Shown here: positions 1 to 7,111 of the stretch, piece by piece
Position numbering within the stretch: position 1 is the first letter of the stretch
Layout of the letters: the number at the start of each line of letters is the position of its first letter
Source of the DNA: an uncultured bacterium
Lineage (GTDB): Bacteria > Bacillota > Clostridia > Lachnospirales > Lachnospiraceae
Direction of reading: 5' to 3'
Assembly: GCA_948467735.1 (NCBI GenBank)
Contig: CAOKFN010000016.1
Span: 1 to 64,000 of the forward strand
DNA length: 64,000 nt
Position numbers and translations under genes: made by a program
Notes under the pieces: generated by a model
What the model saw: only the letters and a program-made list of their open reading frames with translations
What the model was told of the DNA's origin: nothing
Databases searched by the model: none

Positions 1-12
1 GGTAAAAAGACA

Positions 13-57
13 AACTCCGATGAAAACGGTGCCAAATTTCATCGGAGTTCTTTTTTA
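13..57. terminator. Strong hairpin with T-tract, probable bidirectional terminator
   Basis: A 13-bp perfect inverted repeat (13-25 with 37-49) encloses an 11-nt loop. It is followed by six T on the plus strand (51-56), and the minus-strand reading ends in a T-rich stretch near position 5. Loop bases 26-34 can also pair with 58-69, so a pseudoknot or alternative fold is possible. It lies beyond the tuf terminator and probably ends transcription from both sides. Confidence 0.7.
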
Positions 58-95
58 TGGCACCGTTTTACACATTTTCACTGTTGCAAAGTTTC

Positions 96-127
96 AAAAA
101 GGGCTTCCCTATTCTTAGGAAAGCCCC
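96..127 (-). terminator. Rho-independent terminator of tuf
   Basis: Read on the minus strand, a GC-rich stem (117-127 with 101-109, 8-nt loop) is followed directly by five T (96-100). It begins about 40 nt after the tuf stop codon, so it should end the str operon transcript. Confidence 0.8.
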
Positions 128-169
128 ATAAAATCCAGCTTTTTACTAATGAATTCGCAAGAATTCTAT

Positions 170-1360
170 TTACTCAATGATTGTAGCCACACGACCTGAA
201 CCAACAGTCCTGCCGCCCTCACGGATAGCAAAGGTAAGTCCCTGCTCCATAGCGATAGGATGAATCAGTTCAATGGTCATTTCAACGTTGTCGCCGGGCA
301 CGCACATTTCAGTACCCTGAGGCAGTTCACATACGCCGGTTACGTCGGTTGTTCTGAAGTAGAACTGAGGACGATAGTTGTTGAAGAAAGGCGTATGACG
401 GCCGCCCTCGTCCTTGGTCAAAACGTAAACCTGAGCGGTAAATTTCTTGTGGCAGGTAACGGTGCCGGGTTTTGCAAGAACCTGTCCTCTTTCGATTTCT
501 GTTCTCTGAACGCCGCGAAGCAGTGCGCCGATATTATCACCAGCCTGTGCCTGATCCAGCATCTTACGGAACATCTCGATACCGGTAACAACGGTTTTCT
601 TGGTCTCTTCTCTGATACCGATGATTTCAACTTCCTCATTGAGCTTCAGCGTACCACGCTCTACACGGCCGGTAGCAACCGTACCACGTCCGGTAATGGT
701 GAATACATCCTCCACAGGCATAAGGAAAGGCTTGTCGGTGTCACGCTGAGGATCAGGAATATACTCATCCACAGTATGCATCAGCTCAAGAATCTTGTCG
801 CCCCACTCGCCTGAAGGATCCTCCAGTGCTTTCAGTGCGGAACCCTTGATAATAGGGCAGTCCGTAAAGCCGTACTCTTCCAGCTGTTCGTTTACTTCCA
901 TCTCAACCAGCTCAAGAATGTCATCATCAACATCATCGCTGTCACACTTATTCAGGAAAACAACGATATAAGGAACGCCCACCTGACGAGCAAGAAGGAT
1001 ATGCTCCTTGGTCTGCGCCATAACGCCGTCGGTAGCGGCAACCACCAGAATTGCGCCGTCCATCTGTGCGGCACCGGTGATCATGTTCTTTACATAGTCG
1101 GCATGTCCGGGGCAGTCCACATGCGCATAATGTCTCTTCTCGGTCTCATATTCTACATGTGCGGTAGAAATGGTAATTCCACGCTCTCTCTCTTCAGGAG
1201 CCTTGTCGATCATATCAAATGCGACAGCTTCGCCGGTACCAAGTCTTGCATTCAGGGTCTTGGTAATTGCAGCGGTCAGAGTTGTCTTGCCATGGTCAAC
1301 GTGACCAATGGTACCAATGTTACAATGGGGCTTGTTTCTTTCAAATTTAGCTTTAGCCAT
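170..1360 (-). CDS. tuf: Elongation factor Tu
   Basis: Cytosolic translational GTPase that delivers aminoacyl-tRNA to the ribosomal A site. The 396-aa product starts MAKAKFERNKPH and carries the G1 loop GHVDHGKTTL, the switch region RGITI, the DCPGH motif and NKCD. It ends with domain III containing the GGRTVGSGRV signature. The frame is open upstream, but the ATG at 1360 has a strong AAGGAGG seven bases before it and gives the usual family length. It is the last gene of rpsL-rpsG-fusA-tuf and has its own promoter in the 253-nt gap after fusA, so it can be made independently of the operon. Confidence 0.98.
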   Translation of the reverse strand: MAKAKFERNKPHCNIGTIGHVDHGKTTLTAAITKTLNARLGTGEAVAFDMIDKAPEERERGITISTAHVEYETEKRHYAHVDCPGHADYVKNMITGAAQMDGAILVVAATDGVMAQTKEHILLARQVGVPYIVVFLNKCDSDDVDDDILELVEMEVNEQLEEYGFTDCPIIKGSALKALEDPSGEWGDKILELMHTVDEYIPDPQRDTDKPFLMPVEDVFTITGRGTVATGRVERGTLKLNEEVEIIGIREETKKTVVTGIEMFRKMLDQAQAGDNIGALLRGVQRTEIERGQVLAKPGTVTCHKKFTAQVYVLTKDEGGRHTPFFNNYRPQFYFRTTDVTGVCELPQGTEMCVPGDNVEMTIELIHPIAMEQGLTFAIREGGRTVGSGRVATIIE

Positions 1361-1495
1361 TATTAAGTCCTCCTTAACTTGATATACATATTTTGTTCTG
1401 TTCTCCTCGCCGAAGCGCATCCCGCACATTCGGCGCTTTTATCTCGGCTATCTCTGATATAGTACTTAGATTGTAGAAAACTGACTCTGTTTCCT

Positions 1496-1524
1496 ATTAT
1501 AGTAAATAACCAAAGGTTTTTCAA
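1496..1524 (-). promoter_or_regulatory. Sigma-A promoter of tuf
   Basis: On the minus strand TTGAAA (1524-1519), a 17-bp spacer and TATAAT (1501-1496). It would give a leader of about 130 nt before tuf. The leader contains a 7-bp hairpin (1408-1414 with 1429-1435), close to the ribosome-binding site. Confidence 0.8.
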
Positions 1525-1613
1525 GTAATTTTTCAATATTCATGGCATATTTTCGTAATTTATGCCATTGTATGCATCCTAACAGAATGTCTGTCCTTGA
1601 TTTTTCTTCCGGC

Positions 1614-3776
1614 TTAACCTTTCTTTTCCGCCAGTACCTTCTCCTGTACGTTCTTAGGCACCTGTTCGTATTTTTCAAAGAACATGGAATAGTTGCCGCG
1701 GCCCTGAGTCCTCGAACGCAGGTCGGTGGAATATCCGAACATTTCCGCCAGCGGTACAAACGCTCTTACTATCTTGCCGCCGCCGATATCATCCATTCCT
1801 TCCACACGTCCGCGGCGGGAATTCAAGTCGCCGATTACGTCGCCCATATATTCTTCCGGCATGGTAACTTCCACCTTCATGATGGGCTCAAGAAGCACCG
1901 GATTTGCCTTCTGCATTGCTTCCTTGAATGCCATGGAGCCTGCGATATGGAATGCCATCTCGGAAGAGTCCACTTCATGATAGGTTCCGTCGTACACGTT
2001 AGCGTGAATGCCCAGCACGGGGAATCCGCCGAGGATACCTGCCTGACACGCCTCCTGAATGCCTTCGCCGACTGCCGGAATATATTCCTTCGGAATCGCG
2101 CCGCCGACCACAGTGCTTTCAAACAGCAGGGTGGGCGGATCGTTAATCAGGATATTTGCCTTGGGGTCAAACTCAAACTTCACGCAGTTTGCCTCCATGG
2201 GCTCAAATTTCACTTTGCAATGACCGTACTGGCCGCGTCCGCCGGACTGCTTTGCATACTTGGAATCCACTTCCACAGCCTTGGTGAACGCTTCCTTGTA
2301 GGCAACCTGAGGCGCTCCCACATTTGCCTCCACCTTGAACTCGCGAAGCAGACGATCCACGATAATCTCCAGATGCAGCTCGCCCATGCCTGCGATAATG
2401 GTCTGTCCGGTCTCCTGATTGGTATGCGCCCGGAACGTGGGATCCTCCTCCGCCAGCTTTGCCAGCGCCTCGCCCATCTTGCCCTGCCCGGCCTTGGTCT
2501 TAGGCTCGATTGCAAGCTCGATAACGGGTTCGGGGAATTCCATGGATTCCAAAATAACAGGATGCTGGTCGTCACAGATAGTATCGCCCGTTGTTGTGAA
2601 TTTGAAACCAACCGCCGCCGCAATATCACCGGAATAAACTTTATCCAGCTCCGCGCGCTTGTTTGCATGCATCTGTAGAATACGTCCCACACGCTCTTTC
2701 TTATCCTTTGTTGCATTCAGCACATAAGAACCCGAATTCATGGTGCCGGAATACACACGGAAGAATGCAAGTTTTCCCACGAAGGGATCCGTCATAATCT
2801 TAAACGCCAGAGCAGAAAACGGCTCCTCGTCGGAAGAATGCCTCTCAATCTCATTGCCGTCCAAGTCGGTACCCTTGATTGCAGGGATATCTGTGGGAGC
2901 GGGCATATACTCAAGAATTGCATCCAGAAGCTTCTGAACGCCCTTGTTGCGATAAGCGGAACCGCAGCATACGGGCACCGCCGTACACTCACAGGTCGCC
3001 CTGCGCAGCGCCTTCTTCATATCTGCCACGGAAGGCTCCTCGCCCTCCAAATACTGCATTGTCAAATCATCATCCAGCTCACAGACCTTCTCAATCAATT
3101 CCGAACGATACAGTTCCGCATCCTCCTTCATATCTCCAAGGTCGTCAGTTACCGTAATACTATCGCCTTTTTCATCATTATAGATGTAGGCTTTCATCTC
3201 AAACAGGTCAATAATGCCCTTAAATTCGTCTTCCTTGCCGATGGGCAGCTGAACAATAATGGCATTCTTGCCTAGTCTGGTTCTAATCTGTTCCACCGCG
3301 CCGTAGAAATTTGCCCCCAGAATGTCCATCTTATTGATGAATGCCATACGCGGTACATTGTAGGTGTCAGCCTGACGCCAAACATTTTCGGACTGAGGCT
3401 CCACGCCGCCTTTTGCACAGAAAACACCGACAGCTCCATCCAATACACGAAGGGAACGCTCTACTTCCACAGTAAAGTCAACATGGCCCGGAGTGTCGAT
3501 AATATTAATACGATGCTCCAACGCGCCGGGCATGGGCTTGGTTTCCTGTTCCAAAGTCCAATGGCAGGTTGTAGCGGCCGACGTGATTGTGATGCCTCTT
3601 TCCTGCTCCTGCTCCATCCAGTCCATGGTAGCAGTGCCTTCATGAGTATCGCCAATCTTATAGTTGACGCCAGTATAATACAGAATACGCTCTGTCAATG
3701 TGGTCTTGCCAGCATCGATATGGGCCATAATTCCGATATTTCTGGTTCTCTCTAACGGATATTCTCTTCCAGCCAA
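1614..3776 (-). CDS. fusA: Elongation factor G (TTG start)
   Basis: GTPase that drives translocation of tRNA and mRNA after peptide-bond formation. It has the G1 loop AHIDAGKTTLTER, RGITI, DTPGHVDF and NKMD, then domains II-V. At 720 aa it is about 20-30 residues longer than typical EF-G. Extra residues appear before HRINIIDTPGH, where about 12 residues beginning LEQETKP are inserted, and in domain IV, where extra sequence follows KVKFEPME. The start codon is TTG (3776-3774), supported by AGGAGG seven bases upstream and by alignment to the conserved MAGREYPLERTRN start. It lies between rpsG and tuf in the str operon. Confidence 0.97.
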   Translation of the reverse strand: MAGREYPLERTRNIGIMAHIDAGKTTLTERILYYTGVNYKIGDTHEGTATMDWMEQEQERGITITSAATTCHWTLEQETKPMPGALEHRINIIDTPGHVDFTVEVERSLRVLDGAVGVFCAKGGVEPQSENVWRQADTYNVPRMAFINKMDILGANFYGAVEQIRTRLGKNAIIVQLPIGKEDEFKGIIDLFEMKAYIYNDEKGDSITVTDDLGDMKEDAELYRSELIEKVCELDDDLTMQYLEGEEPSVADMKKALRRATCECTAVPVCCGSAYRNKGVQKLLDAILEYMPAPTDIPAIKGTDLDGNEIERHSSDEEPFSALAFKIMTDPFVGKLAFFRVYSGTMNSGSYVLNATKDKKERVGRILQMHANKRAELDKVYSGDIAAAVGFKFTTTGDTICDDQHPVILESMEFPEPVIELAIEPKTKAGQGKMGEALAKLAEEDPTFRAHTNQETGQTIIAGMGELHLEIIVDRLLREFKVEANVGAPQVAYKEAFTKAVEVDSKYAKQSGGRGQYGHCKVKFEPMEANCVKFEFDPKANILINDPPTLLFESTVVGGAIPKEYIPAVGEGIQEACQAGILGGFPVLGIHANVYDGTYHEVDSSEMAFHIAGSMAFKEAMQKANPVLLEPIMKVEVTMPEEYMGDVIGDLNSRRGRVEGMDDIGGGKIVRAFVPLAEMFGYSTDLRSRTQGRGNYSMFFEKYEQVPKNVQEKVLAEKKG

Positions 3777-3832
3777 GATTTTTTCCTCCTATATTTATTT
3801 TAAAACCATAACATGCAGTCAGATTCCTCCTA

Positions 3833-3936
3833 GTGCGAATGCCGAGGCATTCCGCCTTTCACAGTCTAGAATCTGTAGTGTGCGAATGCCGAGGCATTCC
3901 GCCTTTCGCAGTCTAGAATCTGTAGTGTGCGAATGC
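3833..3936. repeat. 47-bp tandem repeat duplicating the 3' end of rpsG
   Basis: Two 47-bp units (3843-3889 and 3890-3936) differ at one base. A 10-bp partial third copy is at 3833-3842. On the minus strand each unit carries the last codons of rpsG (AFAHYRF and the TAG stop) followed by 23 bp of spacer. The real rpsG end is the copy at 3913-3936. The array fills the rpsG-fusA intergenic region. Confidence 0.9.
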
Positions 3937-4383
3937 CTTGTTGGCCTCCGCCATCTTATGCATGTCTTCTTTTCTCTTGACTGCAGCCCCCGTATTATTG
4001 GACGCGTCAAGAATTTCATTTGCCAGTCTGTCCTCCATCCTCTTCTCGCTTCTCTTGCGGGAGAACATGGTCAGCCACCGAAGGCCTAACGCCTGACGTC
4101 TCTCCGCCCTCACCTCGATGGGCACCTGATAGGTTGCGCCGCCGATACGTCTGGCCTTTACCTCCAGAACGGGCATGATATTGTTCATAGCCGCCTCAAA
4201 TACTTCCAAAGCAGGCTTGCCGGATTTTTCCTCCACCTTTGCAAACGCACCGTATACAATCTTCTGAGCAACGCTCTTCTTGCCGTCAAGCATGATATTA
4301 TTTACCAGCTTGGTCACGAGCTTGCTGTTATACAAAGGATCTGCTAATACATCTCTTTTTTGAATATGTCCTTTACGTGGCAC
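3913..4383 (-). CDS. rpsG: 30S ribosomal protein S7 (GTG start)
   Basis: Primary 16S rRNA-binding protein that nucleates assembly of the 30S head. The 156-aa product has the usual family length, starts MPRKGHIQKRDVL and ends NKAFAHYRF. The start is GTG at 4383-4381; GGAGGG lies nine bases upstream and the residues before it are not conserved in the family. It is the second gene of the str operon. Its last eight codons are copied downstream in the tandem repeat at 3833-3936. Confidence 0.97.
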   Translation of the reverse strand: MPRKGHIQKRDVLADPLYNSKLVTKLVNNIMLDGKKSVAQKIVYGAFAKVEEKSGKPALEVFEAAMNNIMPVLEVKARRIGGATYQVPIEVRAERRQALGLRWLTMFSRKRSEKRMEDRLANEILDASNNTGAAVKRKEDMHKMAEANKAFAHYRF

Positions 4384-4568
4384 GGGTCTTCCCTCCTTAT
4401 TAATTTGTGCGGCTGGCCGCACTTGAATAAATCATCGGTACTCACATGTGTTTCCCCAAGTGTTCGCGCTGTTTATCTGTAATGACAGAACTCCAACACT
4501 TTTCTTAGTTTCGTTTTTGTGGTACGAAGCTGCCGCCGGACGGCAGCCGGACGTTTCCAAACCATGGC

Positions 4569-4991
4569 CTATTTCTTAGCCGCCTTAGGTTTCTTAGCGC
4601 CGTACTTGGAGCGAGCCTGCTTCCTGTTGGCAACGCCTGCGGTATCCAGCGTACCACGGATAATGTGATATCTGGTACCGGGCAGATCCTTTACCCTGCC
4701 GCCGCGGATCAGTACAACACTATGCTCCTGAAGATTGTGGCCTTCGCCCGGAATATAGCTTGTCACTTCGATTCCGTTGGAAAGACGTACTCTGGCGATC
4801 TTCCTGAGAGCTGAATTAGGCTTCTTAGGAGTCGCTGTCTTCACGGCGGTACACACGCCGCGCTTCTGAGGAGCGGATGCATCCGTTGCTTTCTTATGAA
4901 GGGAATTGTATCCTTTCTGCAGAGCCGGTGCAGTAGACTTCTTTACGGAAGTCTGACGTCCTTTTCTTACTAACTGGTTAAATGTTGGCAT
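4569..4991 (-). CDS. rpsL: 30S ribosomal protein S12
   Basis: Decoding-centre protein of the small subunit and first gene of the str operon. The 140-aa product starts MPTFNQLVRKGRQ and carries the TPKKPNSALRK and GGRVKDLPGTRYH loops. The lysines classically linked to streptomycin resistance are in the wild-type state, so no resistance is predicted from this gene. The ribosome-binding site AGGAAGAGG is moderate. A perfect consensus promoter lies about 265 nt upstream. Confidence 0.98.
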   Translation of the reverse strand: MPTFNQLVRKGRQTSVKKSTAPALQKGYNSLHKKATDASAPQKRGVCTAVKTATPKKPNSALRKIARVRLSNGIEVTSYIPGEGHNLQEHSVVLIRGGRVKDLPGTRYHIIRGTLDTAGVANRKQARSKYGAKKPKAAKK

Positions 4992-5246
4992 TCTGTTTCA
5001 CCTCTTCCTGAAATATAATAATATATACTCTGCGGCAGCGTAGGAATCTGGTCATATACCTCCCCAAAGTGCGCTTTATTCCCGCGAGCAGTTATTGCCC
5101 GCCGAGAGGACATTGCTCTCCGAGCGATGAGCCAAGCCGACATTGTGCCGCGCCCCTGCGGACAGCCGGCGAATGCCGAGGGCCAATTGCCCCGCAGTCC
5201 GCTGTGAGATAATTGACTATATGCAAAAAACACTTCCACACGCACG
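4992..5246 (-). other. Long 5' leader of the str operon, no gene seen
   Basis: About 255 nt between the predicted transcription start and rpsL. The sequence is GC-rich in its centre (5090-5215) and contains a 13-mer, GCGAATGCCGAGG, that also occurs twice in the rpsG-fusA repeat. Open frames here have no plausible ribosome-binding site or recognisable product. A regulatory role for the leader is possible, but I cannot assign a known motif. Confidence 0.5.
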
Positions 5247-5253
5247 CTATATC

Positions 5254-5282
5254 ATTATAGCCGCTTATGGAAGTGCTGTCAA
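5254..5282 (-). promoter_or_regulatory. Perfect consensus promoter of the str operon
   Basis: Minus strand TTGACA (5282-5277), a 17-bp spacer and TATAAT (5259-5254), all consensus positions matched. An 8-bp inverted repeat has one arm in the spacer (5268-5275) and the other just after the start site (5231-5238). Confidence 0.92.
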
Positions 5283-5348
5283 CAATTTTTTTAGCTTTTT
5301 TTAACTTTCCCGACGAAGCCTTCCTGCCGGGCCAAAGATATTTCCCTA

Positions 5349-5377
5349 TTGATTCTTGAAAAAAAAGGTTGTAAAAT
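5349..5377 (+). promoter_or_regulatory. Promoter of the bacteriohemerythrin gene
   Basis: TTGATT (5349-5354), 17-bp spacer, TAAAAT (5372-5377), 45 bp upstream of the gene start and divergent from the str promoter. Confidence 0.7.
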
Positions 5378-5422
5378 ATAACAAGTATTACATATGCATC
5401 AATGTTGGGAAGGAGAATCACC

Positions 5423-5824
5423 ATGTACAAAATGAAACCTGAATACTACACAGGAATTATGGCTATTGACAAAGAGCATGCAAGGCTGTTTGAACTAGTA
5501 CAGCAGGCCCATGATTTATTGAATAACGACATTCTGCTGGACAAATCAGACCGCCTCACGGATCTGATTTCCGAGCTTATTAATTATACTCGGACACACT
5601 TTTCTCATGAAGAAGAATATATGGAAAGCATCCATTATGAACAGCTTGCCTTACATGCCGCACAGCACCGCAAGTTTGAGGAAAGTCTGGCGGAATTCGA
5701 TCTTGATTCTTTGGAAGAAGATTACGACGGACAGAATGAAGCCATCCAAAATCTGCTGGATTTTCTAGTGAACTGGCTGATAAATCATATTATGAAAGTG
5801 GATATGCTGTATGTAAAGCAGTAA
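5423..5824 (+). CDS. Bacteriohemerythrin, non-heme diiron O2-binding protein
   Basis: Small four-helix-bundle protein of 133 aa, likely cytosolic, that binds O2 at a diiron site; in anaerobes it is thought to aid oxygen sensing or scavenging. Iron ligand motifs are in family order: IDKEH, then THFSHEEEYM (HxxxE), HAAQHRKF and the C-terminal NHIMKVD. The start at 5423 has AAGGAG at good distance, and the seven in-frame residues upstream look non-coding. It is a single-gene unit between divergent promoters. Confidence 0.93.
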   Translation: MYKMKPEYYTGIMAIDKEHARLFELVQQAHDLLNNDILLDKSDRLTDLISELINYTRTHFSHEEEYMESIHYEQLALHAAQHRKFEESLAEFDLDSLEEDYDGQNEAIQNLLDFLVNWLINHIMKVDMLYVKQ

Positions 5825-5866
5825 AAAACAAGATAGAAAATGCTGTGAGCAGCCTGCGCATACTGT

Positions 5867-5895
5867 TTGACAAAATTCATTTTCAGTGTTATAGT
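5867..5895 (+). promoter_or_regulatory. Promoter upstream of the RNA-repair operon
   Basis: TTGACA (5867-5872), 17-bp spacer, TATAGT (5890-5895). Transcription would start near 5902, about 400 nt before the RNA ligase start codon, with a terminator-like hairpin in between. Confidence 0.75.
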
Positions 5896-5901
5896 GAGAT
5901 A

Positions 5902-6168
5902 ACATAAATTGTTTGGAAGGAAATAATCAGGCCTGACGGCAGGACTGTCATATTTCAGATTGGAGCATCCCATGTAATCGTATATCCCTCAGGCAATGGC
6001 GTCCCTAAACGGATTCTATTGCCGCAGCCTGCGTCTGACGACGCTGTTTCTCATAGGACCAAAAAATACAGGCGCTGTGTACGCCTCCGGGGCGGGCCGC
6101 CGAAGCTTTGATGCGGCGGCCGACCTCTTCTAGCAGGCGCATTTCTGCTTCAGCGGCCGGTGTTTTTT
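5902..6168 (+). ncRNA. Candidate noncoding RNA or attenuated leader (about 265 nt)
   Basis: The segment is bounded by a strong promoter (5867-5895) and a hairpin followed by six T (6117-6168). It contains a very stable GC stem (6095-6102 with 6114-6121). No convincing open frame with a ribosome-binding site is present; a 45-codon frame from the ATG at 5997 and a 66-codon minus-strand frame (6005-6205) are both unrecognised. It could be a free small RNA, an attenuator for the RNA-repair operon, or a decayed gene. No known RNA family was recognised. Confidence 0.35.
6117..6168 (+). terminator. Candidate intrinsic terminator or attenuator
   Basis: Outer stem CGGCCG (6117-6122 with 6154-6159) and inner stem AGCAG/CTGCT (6132-6136 with 6145-6149), then six T at 6163-6168. 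It lies between the 5867 promoter and the RNA ligase gene. Confidence 0.5.
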
Positions 6169-6304
6169 GTGTACCTATCAGGCTGGGATATATTTTGAGC
6201 GGCATGGGATTTTATTTATATAAAATTAACGATATGCTGTGAAAAATATTCCTTCACGGCGTTTTTATAAAACGCGTTATTTGAGAAAGGATCGTGAAGA
6301 ATAT

Positions 6305-7111
6305 ATGGAACAGATTTATAAATATCCGCGTACCCGTCACTTAGAGGGCTCCAGAAAACAATTTGGCGACGAAGATTTAAAAAGCATACCCTTTTGTGAA
6401 ATCAATGGAAAGTATCTGGTTTTGGAAGAAAAAGTGGACGGCGCAAACTGCGGCGTCAGCTTCGGCAGCGACGGAAAAATGTATCTCCAAAGCCGGGGAC
6501 ATTTCTTAAACGGCGGATACGGCGAGCGCCAGTTTGATTTATTCAAGCTGTGGGCGGGCTGTTTTGAGGAACGGCTTCACAGTCTCCTCGGAGACAGATA
6601 CGTAATGTACGGCGAATGGCTGTATGCAAAGCATACGGTATTTTATGACCGTCTGCCCCATTACTTTATGGAATTTGATATCTTTGACAAAAAAGAAGAG
6701 AAATTTTTCTCTACAAAAAAGCGGCGGGAGCTTCTTGGCAGCTTTCCATTTATCCGCTCCGTCCGCGTTATGGAACAGGGCTGTTATAACAGCGCGGAAG
6801 AAATCGCAGGCCTCATAGGCCCCAGTCATTTTATTTCAGACACAGCGGAACAAAGTTTTCTCGCCCAATGCAGAAAAGGCGGCGTGGATTCGGAGCGGGC
6901 CGCCCGGCAGACGGATTTATCCGGAACCATGGAGGGAATTTATATCAAAGTGGAAGAAGGCGATTATGTCATCGACCGCCTGAAATTTGTCCGCGCCTCT
7001 TTCCTGAACGCCATTCTGGATTCGGAAAGCCATTGGGCAAGCCGGCCGATTGTGGCAAACGCTCTGGCAGAGGGCGTGGATCTCTTTTCCATGGAGGAGG
7101 CGCCGCAATGA
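6305..7111 (+). CDS. RNA ligase of the covalent nucleotidyltransferase superfamily
   Basis: Predicted ATP-dependent ligase that seals 3'-OH and 5'-phosphate RNA ends through a lysine-AMP intermediate. The 268-aa product shows motif I EKVDGAN with the nucleotidyl lysine at about residue 43, a motif III-like YGEWLYAKHTVFYD, motif IV EGIYIK and motif V RLKFVR. I chose the ATG at 6305, which gives the MEQIYKYPRTRHLEGS start; an in-frame GTG at 6239 would add 22 residues but lacks a ribosome-binding site. Its TGA overlaps the ATG of the HD-Pnk gene by 4 bp (ATGA), implying translational coupling. DNA ligase activity is not excluded, but the motifs fit RNA ligases. Confidence 0.88.
   Translation: MEQIYKYPRTRHLEGSRKQFGDEDLKSIPFCEINGKYLVLEEKVDGANCGVSFGSDGKMYLQSRGHFLNGGYGERQFDLFKLWAGCFEERLHSLLGDRYVMYGEWLYAKHTVFYDRLPHYFMEFDIFDKKEEKFFSTKKRRELLGSFPFIRSVRVMEQGCYNSAEEIAGLIGPSHFISDTAEQSFLAQCRKGGVDSERAARQTDLSGTMEGIYIKVEEGDYVIDRLKFVRASFLNAILDSESHWASRPIVANALAEGVDLFSMEEAPQ

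Noticed and set aside
1542..2678. 378-codon plus-strand frame antisense to fusA
   Set aside because: Rich in Cys and His, no known motif, fully overlaps fusA.
4970..5245. 91-codon minus frame across the rpsL leader
   Set aside because: Overlaps the rpsL start, no ribosome-binding site, composition unlike a protein.
6005..6205. 66-codon minus-strand frame upstream of the RNA ligase gene
   Set aside because: No ribosome-binding site and no recognisable homology; it overlaps GC hairpins. Kept only as an alternative reading of the candidate ncRNA region.
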